A stretch of 64,000 nucleotides of DNA from Hortaea werneckii (Eukaryota > Ascomycota > Dothideomycetes > Mycosphaerellales > Teratosphaeriaceae), in contig JBAOKB010000094.1 of the NCBI GenBank assembly GCA_037044905.1, positions 248,001-312,000 on the forward strand, given 5' to 3'. The notes beneath the pieces are model-generated. The model had not been told where the DNA came from and ran no database searches. It was given only the letters and a program-made list of their open reading frames with translations. This document shows positions 24,527-35,518 of the stretch, in pieces. Position numbers and translations under genes: made by a program. How positions within the stretch are numbered: the stretch's first letter is position 1; each line of letters starts with the position of its first letter.

Positions 24527-25240
24527 ATGCCGTCCAGCAGGCGCGTGGCACGGCCCGCCATGTACAACACTCCGGTAGGTCGTGTGCATTGAGACCTATT
24601 GTTATGCTTGCCATACTGACTCATCGTCCGTCCAAAGCACATCCGCAATGGAGGTTTCGGTGCATTGCAGGTCGAAGCACTCACAAACCGTCCCTTATCT
24701 ATCGCTCGTCGACATCTCGCCGCTAGCCAGCTCCGGATGCGGCATATCGAGCCCGATGAGCTCTCTTCATCCGAATGGGTGCGGTTCCTTGTCATGTCCG
24801 ACAACGAGAGGGAGAGGTGGATGACCATCTTCCAACGGCGGAGGAGAAACAGTGACGAGAGCTCTAGCTCGGCGGACAACGACAGGCAATTGGCATACGA
24901 TAAGGCGGAGGAGGCTGCGGCCGAGTCTGCCGATGCCAGGCGGGATGTGCGAGGCCCATCGCCTCCCGTACAAAGCACCTCCACCGCTGTATCTCCAGCA
25001 CCAAGGGTGACCAGCAGAACCCCAGCTGCTTCGATCTTGGCAAGGTTTTTTGATGAGGAGGAGAGTGCAGCGGCCAGTGCCTATCAGAGACCCTCGCGGC
25101 CACGACACAGGCGAGCCGTCACGGATGGCGTGATGGAAGCACCGCCGACCTATGAAGATGTTCTCCGCGCTCGGACGCCACCACCAGCCTACGAGGCTCG
25201 CAGCGATGATGAGGGTCCCGCTTCGCCGCGATCGCCATGA
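24527..25240 (+). CDS. Small protein with two PPxY motifs
   Basis: Two exons: 24527-24574 (16 codons) and 24638-25240, 216 aa; GTAGGT donor and AAAG acceptor. The first half is basic and probably helical: FGALQVEALTNRPLSIARRH, then SQLRMRHIEPDELSSSEWVR. The second half is disordered, rich in Ser, Ala and Glu. Two proline-tyrosine motifs sit near the C-terminus: APPTYEDV and PPPAYEA. Family knowledge: PPxY motifs bind WW domains, in fungi chiefly those of the Rsp5/NEDD4 ubiquitin ligase. There is no membrane segment and no arrestin fold that I can see. I do not recognise the family; a role as an Rsp5 adaptor or substrate is inference only. The first exon is inferred from splice signals and a continuous frame. 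Confidence 0.7.
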
Positions 25241-26138
25241 TCAGACCCTTTGCGCGGTCCAACGCCACCCGCACAGCAAGACATATTCCTCCCTTGCCGT
25301 AGGTGACCGGCGCAAGTCTGCGCCTTCGCTCCTGACTCGGCACCCTCTGCCGAGCCACAACTGGTAAGAGAGTTCAACCTGAAGAGACTGCTCTGCAGAG
25401 AGCCAAAAAGTTCTTACGATAGACGTGATGTATGAGAGACGGCCATTGATGAATGATCATTGAGAGATGGCAGAGCTGTTGGACGTCTTATGGAAAACAA
25501 TGAGATGGATAGGTTGCACGATGTATTGGAATCTGACCTTGCAAGGAGCGAGCTGCGAGTATCTATTTAGGGATAGAGGATGGCCTTGCCTTGCTTATTT
25601 ACTCGTATGTAGTGCCGGAATGCGCTTCCTATAGATTAACTCACAAACCATACGAGGAAGATGCAACTGCTAGATTCAAGTGGCTACACGTAAAGGAGAA
25701 CCTTACGTTTTTGCTTGTAGCTGTGTCTCTGTCACCCGTTCCATTGTTCATCTCTCCCGGGGCATGGAGAGCTGCTTGGCGAAGCCTCCACAGGGGTGCT
25801 GGACTCAATGAAGCTATTGCAAGTAAGAATGGCCATGCGAGCTGAAGATACGACCGGTGCACCTCTGGTCATCCATGCGTTGTGCGGCTTTGGGTTCGGT
25901 TAGATCAGCAAAAGTTAAACCCCTTTCTAGCCTTGGGGACACGTTGGATTATGGTCATGTCGCATTGAGAGAATATAGCGATGGAGCAGGTGGATGATCG
26001 AGGCATTGGAAATTAAGCATCACTGGTTACCGGTTATCTTCAGCAGGGTATTCCACACTACTTCGAAGGCAGTTAACAATCCCCATACCCAGTTCCAAAA
26101 GCAAAGCCACCTCAACCAGCTGATTACGAATGTCCATC
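25241..26138. other. Convergent intergenic region
   Basis: This lies between the 3' ends of the PPxY gene (plus) and the copper ATPase (minus). An 84-codon plus frame at 25591-25845 is mirrored by one on minus and shows no family features. Nothing else was noticed. Confidence 0.4.
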
Positions 26139-29100
26139 TCAAACGTTCTTCCTTCCCCAGATGAGCGATACCGCCGCCGCAATCACTGGACAAACACTGA
26201 CAATCTCACCCAACCCTGCGTAAGCAGGTGGAATGCGAAATTTGACAAGCGCTCCCGATGCGAGCAGCACGGCGAAGACATTGTAGACTGCCACCCACAC
26301 AAAATTGAATGTGATGCGGGAAAATGCCCGCTTCGAGATGCCGAGTAAGGCGAGGATGCCTTCGAGACCGCCTAACAAAGTAACGTCGCAGACGCCGTTG
26401 GTGACATCGCTCGCAGTCCCAATTCTGGACGCCAACATTGGCTTGGGCAATGGCAACTGCGTCGTTGGTGCCATCGCCGCAGAAAAGAACGATACGCCCG
26501 TCAGACTGCAGCTCCTTGACGAACTCCATCTTCTGAGCAGGCGAGTGTCGCGAGGCAACATTATTCGCGTCTATACCAACACGAGAGGCGATGCCTTGCA
26601 CGGCACTGTCAGTGTCGCCGCTGACAATGTGGCAGCGTATGTTTTGGCGCTGAAGTGCTTGGACGACCGCTGTGGCTTCATCTCTGATTTGGCTCTGCAA
26701 GCCAAAGGCTAGGATCAGAGACCCGTCTATAGTCACGCTAAAAGCCGTCATGCCTGCCTCAATGATGTCGCGCACACAAGGCTCAGTGTCAGTGGAGTTC
26801 CAGTAAGGATTGCCGGCTTTGACAGTGAAAGATCTCCACTCTGCTTCGATGCCGGCGCCAGGAACCGAGTTGACGTGATCGACCTTGGGCTCCAGACGAT
26901 CGTACGCCTTCAGATATAGACTAATCGCCTGTGAGACTGGATGTGTATTCCCGCTCACAAGGTTGTTCGTCAGAGCGAGCGCCTCCTCCTCTGTAATCCT
27001 GGGTTTCTGCGGCGTGCTCACGGTTGCTACAGTGAGATCCGCCATGGTCAATGTGCCTGTCTTGTCGAATACCACGTCGGTCGTCTTGTAACCTCTTTCG
27101 ATGGCATCTGCCTCTTTAATGACAACACCGGCTCGAGCGGCTACTCCTCCGGCGATCACTAGTACCATAGGCACAGCTAGGCCAAGAGCACACGGACACG
27201 AAATGGCGAGTATTGCGATGCCGTACGTAATGGCAGTACCAATTGCTCCGCCAGCGTTCTCACCTCTCACTTGAAGTGCAACGACTATCCAGATGGTCAA
27301 TGTGGCAATTGCTATCGCCACTATGGTAGGGATGAACCACGAAGCAACCTTATCGGCCAGATCCTGTATTCGGGGTTTGGAGCCCAGAGCGTTCTCCACG
27401 AGGTTGGCAATATCGGTGAGGCTGTTTGCGCCGGGCAACCTTCTAAGGCGACCTTCCAATACGCCGGCACCATTCAGCGTGCCTGCGACAAGACTGTCCC
27501 CTGCTTGTTTTGGTACTGGGTTGGCCTCGCCGGTCAACATAGACTCGTCGACTGCACTGGTTCCTGAAATGACATCAATGTCGGTGACGATTCGGGTGTG
27601 TGGAGCGATTCGAATGGTGTCGCCAAACTGCAGCAGACGTGCATCCAACTCGATGGTTGCGCCATCCGGCTGTACGATATGCGTTGTCTCCGCTTGTAAG
27701 GAGCGTAAAGAGACGGCCGAAACTGCGCGTACACGGCAGAATGCAGCGACCAGACGTCCGAAAAGAACCAGTGTGATCAACAGCGAGCTGGTTTCGAAGA
27801 AGGCAGCTTCCTTCACAGAGATTCCGGCCTCATAAAGTGCAAAGGCCACGACGGAGTAGAAATAGGCGGCCGTGATGCTAATCACTACCAGCATGTCCAT
27901 TTCGATCATGCGACTGAAAACCAGAGCTTTGATGGCGCCGGCATAGAATTCGGGAACGGCTATCATTTGAGGGATCGTGGCAAGGACCAAGGCCGTAATC
28001 TCTCGAGTTTGACGAGGGACCGGGTTGTTCGACCAATTGAGAACGACGACTGGTATGGTGAAAGCTGCTGATGACAGGAAAGCCAGAGTCATGTTGACCA
28101 GACGCTTCTTCCCCTCTGTCAACGTGGAGTCCGGGACAGGAGGCGCGAGTGCTGCGTTAGGGGGCAAAAGTTCTCTGGCTCCGACAAGAGTAGGGTCGTA
28201 GGTGATGCGGTAACGATGCTTACCATGGACCTGTGCAAAATGTCAGATATCAACGTCTGGCCAATCAATGATATGTATAGTCAACCACGACTTCCTGTAA
28301 AGTACACACCTTTTCCACAGAGACAAATCCATCAAGGGAAGCTTCTTCCAAGTTTCGTATGGAGGACGACTCCAGAAGCACATCTAGGTGCATATACCCA
28401 CTTGTGACCCTAGCAAGTTTGAATCCAGTTTGTCTCTCGACTAATGGGACAATGTCCTCCACACTGATCCGGTTGTTACCAGGATCCAACTCGAAAGCTG
28501 CGGTGCCTGTAACAAAAGTGACTTTGATGTTCGATAAGCCGGGAATTCCGTGGAGGACATTTGTTAGCTTCTTGCTGCACCCGGTACATGTCATTCCGGC
28601 TACGTTGAGGACAACGTGCTCACGGGCAGCCATTCCCTCGGCATCTTGAGAAGGCAGTCCGACTACTTTACCCTCCTCAGACAGCCTCTGTGTCGCTTGA
28701 TCTCTTGCAGCATTGGCTGTCGAGGTCTTTTGGAACAGCTCAGTCTTGCATTCGCTTGGTTGAGCCGAAATCGCTGAACCAGATCGAAGAGGGGAAGTGT
28801 GTGATGTGCAGGAAGCGTTTCCTGTCGAACAGCAACAGAAATTCAACTCTTCCATTACTCGCTGACAAAGACATTTTCCTCGTCTAATGAGCGACTCAAA
28901 TTGTGTGAATGCCTTTGCCAGATGCTCACTGCAGGTAGGGAGGTCAGTACGTGGTCTCTGGGGGTTGAGATCGCAGCAACTGAGAGCGCAATCAGGCCCA
29001 ACGCTTGGGAGCTGCCCTGGTCTTTGGTCGATTGTTTGCAACAACTTTCAGTAGAACCATCTTTCTCTTCGACTGACGGGGTGCAACAGTCATCAGCATC

Positions 29101-29603
29101 AATGTCAATGGCCTTGGCCGCCGCAGGACATGAACTACCGTTGCAATCACGTGGAGGAAGTGTTACAGGTGTGCAACTTCCCTCGGAGCAGTTGTCCATC
29201 CGCTGGCTTGAAGGCTTGCAGCACCCATCCGCACAGTCGGCATCACTGGTAGGAGCGGAAGAGGTGCAGCAGCCATCATCATTATTAGCGTTGCCTCCGG
29301 CGCTGCAGGTCACTGGCTTGCAGCTGTCCCAGCCAGAGGCGTTGATAACGCTCTGATCAATAGCCGCAGGCTTGCAATGCTTGTCTATGCCTGAAGAGCT
29401 GCCCTCGCAGCTTGCACGACTTTGACCAGATGCTTCAAGTCGGCAAAGGTGCGACGCAATGCGGTAGAGACAGTCCTCTAGCCGGGCTAAGAATTAGCGA
29501 TGTGAAAAGCCGATAGTGAATAGGCCTGGACCGCAGCATTACCATTACAACCTGTACCGCGGTTGCGGAGTTGTTGGAGATTCTGCCTTCTGCAGGTAGA
29601 CAT
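26139..29603 (-). CDS. P1B-type copper-transporting ATPase with cysteine-pair N-terminus
   Basis: Three exons: 29543-29603, 28310-29486 and 26139-28230 (introns 29487-29542 and 28231-28309). The first exon is inferred from splice signals. About 1109 aa after correcting one missing base near 28995-28999 and one extra near 26421-26426. The N-terminus has many Cys-Cys pairs (GCCTSS, GCCKPS, DCCTPS, SCCKQS, SCCDLN, FCCCS). One HMA domain follows, with GMTCTGCSKK (28575-28596). The core has the TGEA loop (MLTGEANPVPK), the CPC transmembrane motif (SCPCALGLA, about 27191-27200), the phosphorylation site FDKTGTLT (about 27049-27066), an HP locus (GNTHPVSQA) and GDGTNDA. It ends with AYAGLGEIVSV and a last helix. 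Family knowledge: CPC pumps export Cu(I) across the plasma membrane or into the Golgi; fungal CrpA-like pumps with cysteine pairs give copper tolerance. Confidence 0.9.
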
Positions 29604-30088
29604 AGCTTCGCAAGAGCCCACAACTCGGGTACGAAGGGCGGAAATTGCTGTTGATGGAAAATCAGCTGGATAAAGAGAAAGTTGGCGAGCCACGCAGGCT
29701 TAATGATACTGTATAGCGAAATGGATGTAATCAGAAAGTAATGTGGGTGCTGTTGAAATGATGATATCAAACCACATTATGACTCGCCGAGAGTCCAAGA
29801 GTCCGACGCGCGGCAGAGTACCGCTGTCTGGGTATCTCCTGCCTCCGAGGAAGTACACTTTGCCAACCTTACTGTGCGGAAAATCACGTACACAGCGACT
29901 TTTTGAGAATAGGTAACATAGACATTGTACACATGACATAAACATTGATGTTGCCTTCCAAAGTTCCAAGGGAGATCAACAGGCTGTAAATTTAGACGTT
30001 TCTCCGCCGAGCTACAAACAAAAAGTAATGATATAGCAAGTCATCTGCGTTGTAGGCAACTTCCGCCATTTGTTGCGACCTCCCAACT
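29604..30088. other. Intergenic region upstream of the copper ATPase
   Basis: The ATPase promoter is expected here. I did not find a convincing copper-factor element by eye. No gene is supported. Confidence 0.4.
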
Positions 30089-31570
30089 CTACACACCATA
30101 CACATTGTACGATATGAACCAGTTCTGGTCCGGGACGATGTTATCGACTCCTCGAACTGGAGCCACCGTCTCCATCCCGCAACGCCTCTCAACAGAGACC
30201 CTTCTAAACCTTTCCGCGATCCAATCAAGCCAGATGTGCTGACCCCCGTACAGCACAGGTACATGGCCTAGCCCCTCAAAAACCACGTACTGCAGTCGAG
30301 TGTCTGGGAAACCGCTCACAGGTCTCCTGAACCCCCTGGGTCGTAACATTCACAATCGCATTTCCGTCCTCCGTGCCTTGGATCACCAACATTGGCCCTT
30401 GAATTTCATCTTTCCCATTTGAGGCAACGTTATTCCACCATTTTGCTGCTGCAGTTTTCTCCCATCCATCTTTCAAGATCGGCACGGTCAAATTCTCTGC
30501 ACTGAAAAGCGCACCACTCACAGCATTGCACCCCTGCAATTCTGTCAGCAGCTCCAGACGGTTTAACCCTGCCTCTGTCAACCACTGCCCCGGCTCAAAC
30601 CCAGGATACACAGACCCAAGCCCTTGCGCGACCGCGCTGATCCGTCCATTGACCTGCGCTTGCCCCTCCCCGGCTACGTCATCCAGCACATCTAGAAACG
30701 GCGATGCCGCCACCGTGCCCAGATATCCTTGCACAGGCCTTTTCGCCTGACGTGCTGCAGCCGCCCATGCTGTGCCGCCACCTTGCGAGTGGCCCGCGAT
30801 CACGAACTCGCGGGACAACAGATGCGGCCAGGTCTTCTGCGCAGCTTCCACGGCGCGGAAGAGGTCGTTGGCTTGTGCCGGCAGGACGAAATAGGGGCTG
30901 GTGACATTCGGTACACCGAGTCCGGCGTAGTCCGGCGCGATCACAGCATAGCCTTGTAGCGACATGGTAAAGGGTTCCTGCACGCTGTACCAGAGGCTGC
31001 GAAGGTGAGAGGGCGAGCAAGCCCGGTTGAAGCCGCTAGTGCCATGTGGGTAGGCTATGATTGGGTAGACAGGGTTGGACGATTGCTGAGTGGTGTTTGA
31101 ACGATGATGGTTGCAGTCTTCGGTGGAGGGAGTAAGGTAAGGGAAAGCGCGCGGGAGGTAAGGCCATAGGATGTAGGCCGAGGCTGGAACGAGGAGCCAT
31201 TGAGCGTCTCCGAGGCGTACAGAATGCGAGACATTGAGACCGTCGGTGGCAAAGTGTAGAAGGTGGTATTTGTGTGCTCTTCGATTTTGATGATGGATCC
31301 GGGCTTTGGTGGGTTGGCATAGTCATAGTCATCTGGAAGGTTGTAGAAATCATCATACTCGATACTGCCGCCGGGTTGATTGGTGCGCTCGTAGTTGACA
31401 GCGACTTCGACATTCTGCACCGTCTCGGCTGACAGATTCGCCGCCCGGATTTGCGCGTCTGTGAGAGTCAAAGTCGAATTCCATGTGCTGTTCTGTGACT
31501 GAAGGGTATCCTGGGCCGCCGTGGAAGTTGACAGCCAGGCCAGGCAACATATCAAGAAGTATCGTCGCAT
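30089..31570 (-). CDS. Secretory lipase / alpha-beta hydrolase, two indels
   Basis: No intron; 493 aa once one base is restored near 31187-31191 and one removed near 30305-30309. The ATG at 31570 is chosen because it directly starts a signal peptide (MRRYFLICCLAWLSTSTAAQ); the frame upstream opens only at a TTG. The family's catalytic triad is visible: nucleophile serine in AGHSQGGGTAW, aspartate in IQGTEDGNAIV, and histidine in FEGLGHVPVLYGGQHIWLDW, which is reached only after the second correction. Other family segments are AYPHGTSGFNRACSPSHLR and GYAVIAPDYAGLGVP. Family knowledge: fungal secretory lipases (LIP type) hydrolyse triglycerides or esters outside the cell. Confidence 0.85.
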
Positions 31571-32383
31571 GGCTTTTGTCGTTCTAGCTTTAATGGCCTG
31601 TGTTCTACCAAGCAAGAAGCAAATTTTGGGCGATTAGTATGCTGCTTTGGCAAGCAAGAGACCTACTGCCGCCGCGTCTTTATAGTGCCATGACAGGCTA
31701 TGCTTGCCTCCTGGCCTTTTCAATCGCCGAACCTGCTCTTGATGCGCATGCAGGTCCGACTTCCGTCTGCCTTCTACATAGGGATAGGAGGGTTTGCTTA
31801 GTGCTCGTAGGATTCGAGGGGTAGATGGCATTAGTACAAACGTTGTCTCTACCTAGTAGCTACACCTACTGTACATCGTAAGTGTCCTCTATTGAAGTGA
31901 CCGGAAAGTATTCGCATGCTTACGCCGCCGACGCTCCTGTACATGGGAAGGGCCTGCCGGCCTCCTATGGTGTTCAGAAGGCGTGTGCAAATGACGAGGT
32001 CTCTATTCCGGGCGGGAGTTTTCGTTGGAAACTTGGTGCCTTAAGCACACTTGGTGCCTCGAAAAGCCTCCGCCCCGACCCGACCAAGCCCGTGACTCCT
32101 CCAAGTCCGCCCACCTTCCAGCTGTGCCAGTGTGTTTTCAATTCCACATACCTCATGTTGAGCAGCGTACAATAAAATACTGCATGGAGGAGGAGGAAAG
32201 GTTGTCATGGCCGGTGCAAACATTGGATTGCATGGAGAGGCTTGATAATGATTTCACGACTAGCGATTTTTCGTATGATTCTGTTCGCCTCTAGAACATC
32301 CCGGCTCAGACACTGTTCCGCTGCCGTCAAGTCTACCATCAGGGACTCGCAAGCACTTTGACCTTGTTAATGAACTTCACGAC
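31571..32383. other. Divergent intergenic region
   Basis: It should hold the lipase promoter (minus) and the promoter of the F-box-like locus (plus). Small frames on both strands overlap each other and show no features. Confidence 0.4.
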
Positions 32384-33335
32384 ATGGATGTCTTGCCCGC
32401 GAAGCTCTTGAAGAATGTGTGCCACTGTCTCGATCAAAGTTCACTTCGGACATTTCCCAAAGTCAGCAGCACCCGTCGAGCCGCAGCCATCGACACACTC
32501 TTCCGTCATGTCGGTCTGCGATTCTCATCATCGCAAACCCTTCTACCGAACATCGAGCGATTCATAGGCGTTCCTCAAGCGTCTCAATGCTTTCAAACAT
32601 GTAAGCAAAATTTCCGTTCTATCGTCTAATCTTCATCCACTTGAGGGCCCACAGATACCAGATTGCAGCGACTCATGGCTCTGTTGGATTTGCGAGCGAT
32701 GATTTCCTTCGCCTTCTGCGAGACCAATTCGTCCGGATTCGTGAAATAGCCATTAGTCTCATGCGAGCAGAAGGAAATGAACAAGAAGTGGCGCTTTATC
32801 ACGGCCTCGGCCAGATCTCGACTTTGCGCAAAATCCATCGTTCTGTCTACCGCTCACAGCGCTGCACTTGGGCCGAGATACAATCCGGACGCTGTCCTGC
32901 TCGTCTTCTACGGCCTGTTCGAACTTCGATTTTGTTCCCGCTTACGGGGCGTTGCACGACATTATGACCAAAATTGCCGACGAAAAGATCAACCTCGCCG
33001 AAGATTTAGACTCGGCAGACCAGCTACGAGCTAGCCTCATCGACGTAGTGATGGATCAAGAGCTATAGCATTCAATCTTCAGAGTAATATCTACTACAAG
33101 GTCCGCGGACGCTCAGCCTTTGGATCGTCTGGTGCTACGGATAGGCTCTTTCGATGACTTCGATCGGTTTGACGACGACAACCCCGAGATCCTTTTCAGT
33201 TATATAAGGCGCTCGTGCATCTCCGATCTACTGCCTACAGATGACATCCGTCATGACTGCCGCGTGAGAGAATGCAACCCGGAAGAGGGCTTTGATAGAC
33301 AGTTTGCGGAACATGAAGGTTCTTGGCAGACATAG
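32384..33335 (+). pseudogene. F-box-like gene with two in-frame TAG codons and a shift
   Basis: Exon 1 is 32384-32600 and reads MDVLPAKLLKNVCHCLDQSS, a short F-box-like start, then PKVSSTRRAAAIDTLFRHVG. A good intron follows (GTAAGC, TCTAAT branch, CCACAG) to 32655. The same frame then continues, interrupted only by TAG at 32747-32749, through WRFITASARSRLCAKSI and GPRYNPDAVLLVFYGLF. Near 32910-32925 it shifts to the frame reading NFDFVPAYGALHDIMTKIAD, which continues past a second TAG at 33066-33068 into LVLRIGSFDDFDRFDDDNPE and ends at 33335. As written it cannot make the full protein. It may be a pseudogene or a consensus error; a short intron removing the second TAG is possible but has weak sites. 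The F-box call rests on the N-terminus only. Confidence 0.5.
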
Positions 33336-33489
33336 CGAACGGCTCACTACGCCCTGTCCTTCACGAACTACTTGTATAGCCGGCAAGCCGAGGCCGGGAG
33401 TGGAAGGTCCTTCGGCTAGCTTTCCACTTGCCATAGGCTAAGAGCTCATCTGGTCGCACTTCTTTCCTCTTTCAAATTTCTAAGGTAAG

Positions 33490-34015
33490 GTGTGACTTAC
33501 TTCATCGAGAATAATAAAGCGCGATAGACCTAGATGAACATACGTCAGCAGGTACTTGCCACCTATGTTCTAGAGATGGGAGGCGCGAAGTGCTTCGAGG
33601 CAGGATCTCCACACGAATTAAGCAATGAAGGCACCATAAATCGACGGACATTAGCAAGTGCTTGCTGACCATATCCTAGGGAAGGGAAGTCACTAAGCGG
33701 ATAGAGGAAGGATCTCCAGGCGAAGCCAGCATCGAAAGTAGGGTGGATGGAGTTATATGGGCAAGCGCTTTCTGCCCGTTTTCTTGGGATAGGAGGTGCT
33801 AAGCTTACGAAGGCAGGATCTCCAGACGAAACCAGCATCGAAAGCAGGATGGATGGACATACACAGGCAAGTGCCTCGTGTCCACGTTCTTGGGAAGGAA
33901 AGCGCTAAGTCTACAGAGGCAGGATCTCTAAGCAAAGCGAGCATCGAGAGTAGGATGCATGGACACATAGTAGCAAGTGCTTCTGTCTATGTTTTAGGGA
34001 TAGGTTTGGTGAGCT
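33490..34015. repeat. Tandem array of a 106-bp unit, about 4.5-5 copies
   Basis: The anchor AGGATCTCC/T recurs at 33602, 33709, 33815 and 33921, a spacing of 107, 106 and 106. Each unit continues with a variant of AGCATCGAAAGCAGGATG, then GGCAAGTGC and a GTTCTTGGGA-like end. A more diverged partial copy precedes the first anchor (from about 33500). Copies differ by many substitutions, so the array is not a recent exact amplification. It lies between the F-box-like locus and the next broken gene; I see no coding function. Confidence 0.85.
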
Positions 34016-34086
34016 TTTCTGTTCGTTTCTCCTCAGCCATCTCACTCCGTACGCGCTCCGTTTTCGACACTCCAAAGGTCTATACA

Positions 34087-34814
34087 ATGGCACTCTCCGC
34101 ACCAGAAGGCTCGACGACATTCTACAACATCTGCGCTTCCGCCCTCGCCCTCCTCACCATTTTCGTGTTGCTTCGCCAGTTGTAGCGCGACTGGCAAGTC
34201 TCACCAAATGCGCAGAGGGAGGCCGCCGAGATGATCGCCGGCGCAATCAACAACCACGCGGCGGTGGTTCGGGAAGCCGCTGGAACTGTTGTGGCCGCAA
34301 TCAACAACCACGGGACGACGGTTGAGGACTCGGCCTTGAGAATTTGCGACGAGCTGCAGGAAGAGGGGAGGGAGAATCGTTGCGTCCTGCGGGAGGAGAG
34401 GGAGGAGAGTCGTTGCGCCCTGCGGAAGGAGGGGAGATGACCCGTCGCGCCCTGCGGGAAGAGGGGGAGATGATTCGTAGGGAGATACGGACCGCCAGAG
34501 CTGCGACTTCACCTCCATCACGCGCTATCTCCGAAGTACCCCATGGAATTGGCAACTCCATGAGCCCGGGAACAGGAGTGGCACGTGAAGGAGAACCTTT
34601 GACAGCAGAGAGATCCCTTGGAACCGGCGGAACTGGCAATTCCGTGCCTGTGGGACAGGGATCACGAACTGCCGAAGGCGAAGAGCGGCGACCGTCGGAA
34701 CTCGCTTCGACTGACAGTAGTGGACGGACTACTGCTCAAAAGAAGCGAGGGAAGGCGGCAAAGCGGCCTCAATTCCCGAACGACCGACCCCTCTTCGGGA
34801 ACAAGTCCTCGTAA
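34087..34814 (+). pseudogene. Membrane-anchored charged-repeat protein, in-frame TAG and shift
   Basis: From ATG 34087 the frame reads MALSAPEGSTTFYNICAS, then one hydrophobic helix (ALALLTIFVLLRQL), then TAG at 34183-34185. The same frame continues at once as RDWQVSPNAQREAAEMIAG to 34440. A 54-bp duplication (34243, 34297) encodes two INNH-containing 18-residue units. A 33-bp repeat (34381, 34414 and about 34446) encodes CVLREER/CALRKEG-like units. After a shift in the last repeat, another frame reads EEGEMIRREIRTARAATSPP to 34814. I do not recognise the protein. It looks like a short membrane-anchored, Arg/Glu-rich protein that is now broken, or that has been hit by errors. Confidence 0.45.
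34343..34480. repeat. 33-bp minisatellite inside the charged-repeat gene
   Basis: The block TGCG(T/C)CCTGCGGRAGGA recurs at 34381, 34414 and about 34446, with degenerate flanking copies rich in GGGAG. The unit is a multiple of three and codes for an Arg/Glu-rich heptad-like sequence. The reading frame changes in the last copy. Confidence 0.65.
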
Positions 34815-35518
34815 GGAGACGAGGCGGCCAGGAGGATTGGGACCCCTCCTGGCTCACCAGCGACGAGTCTGCACTTCACCGCAGTGCTGGTGTCCAGTAG
34901 TCGACCTCTCAACAACTCGACGAAGCCAAGACAGACTCAAACAAGCCCAGTGCAGTCACTGGCGACTCAAATTGCCCGGAGATACGTCAGCATCACCCAT
35001 CGCAGCAATGCTCCAAGTTCCCATTGCGACGCCATCCCAACTCCGGTGCATCAGCCGAAAGCCAGTGTATGCTACAACACGATCGCAAGAAAACGGCTCC
35101 CTCACGAGGATTTTTGGAACATTGCCACATTATCCCAACTCCGGCGCGTCGGCCAAAAGCCAGTGTATGCCACATCACGATCGCAAAAAGACGGCTACCT
35201 CACGAATATGCTTGGACCCGGAGAATCAGCGGAGCAACCTAATATCACCTTCCCTGTGCCTTAGCGCTATCCGTCAGTGCACCTTCATCCATCCTCTTGC
35301 TCCTTACCATCGGAGTGTTTCGACAATCTACCACGTCTTCGGGTCACCAGGACCCTGACTCTTTCTAGCCGGCGCATCTAACATTTCCTTTCGATCGCAA
35401 CAGTCCCATGGCGCACAGAGATGACTAGCTTGGTCACGAAAATCCTCATTGGTCCTGCTTTTGAAACATCCCGTTGGTTTCAGTAAGCTAACCAGCTATA
35501 CCTCCGAGTGCCCCAGGC
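34815..35518. other. Region with short overlapping frames, no clear gene
   Basis: Three plus-strand frames overlap here without a domain. They arise largely from a 98-bp duplication, which is not a multiple of three, so each copy is read in a different frame. I do not call a gene. Confidence 0.4.
35035..35230. repeat. 98-bp tandem duplication
   Basis: TCCCAACTCCGG starts at 35035 and again at 35133. Both copies continue with AAGCCAGTGTATG, CACGATCGCAA and CGGCT(C/A)CCTCACGA. Similarity to a third, more diverged copy is visible just upstream (about 34985-35034). Confidence 0.8.
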
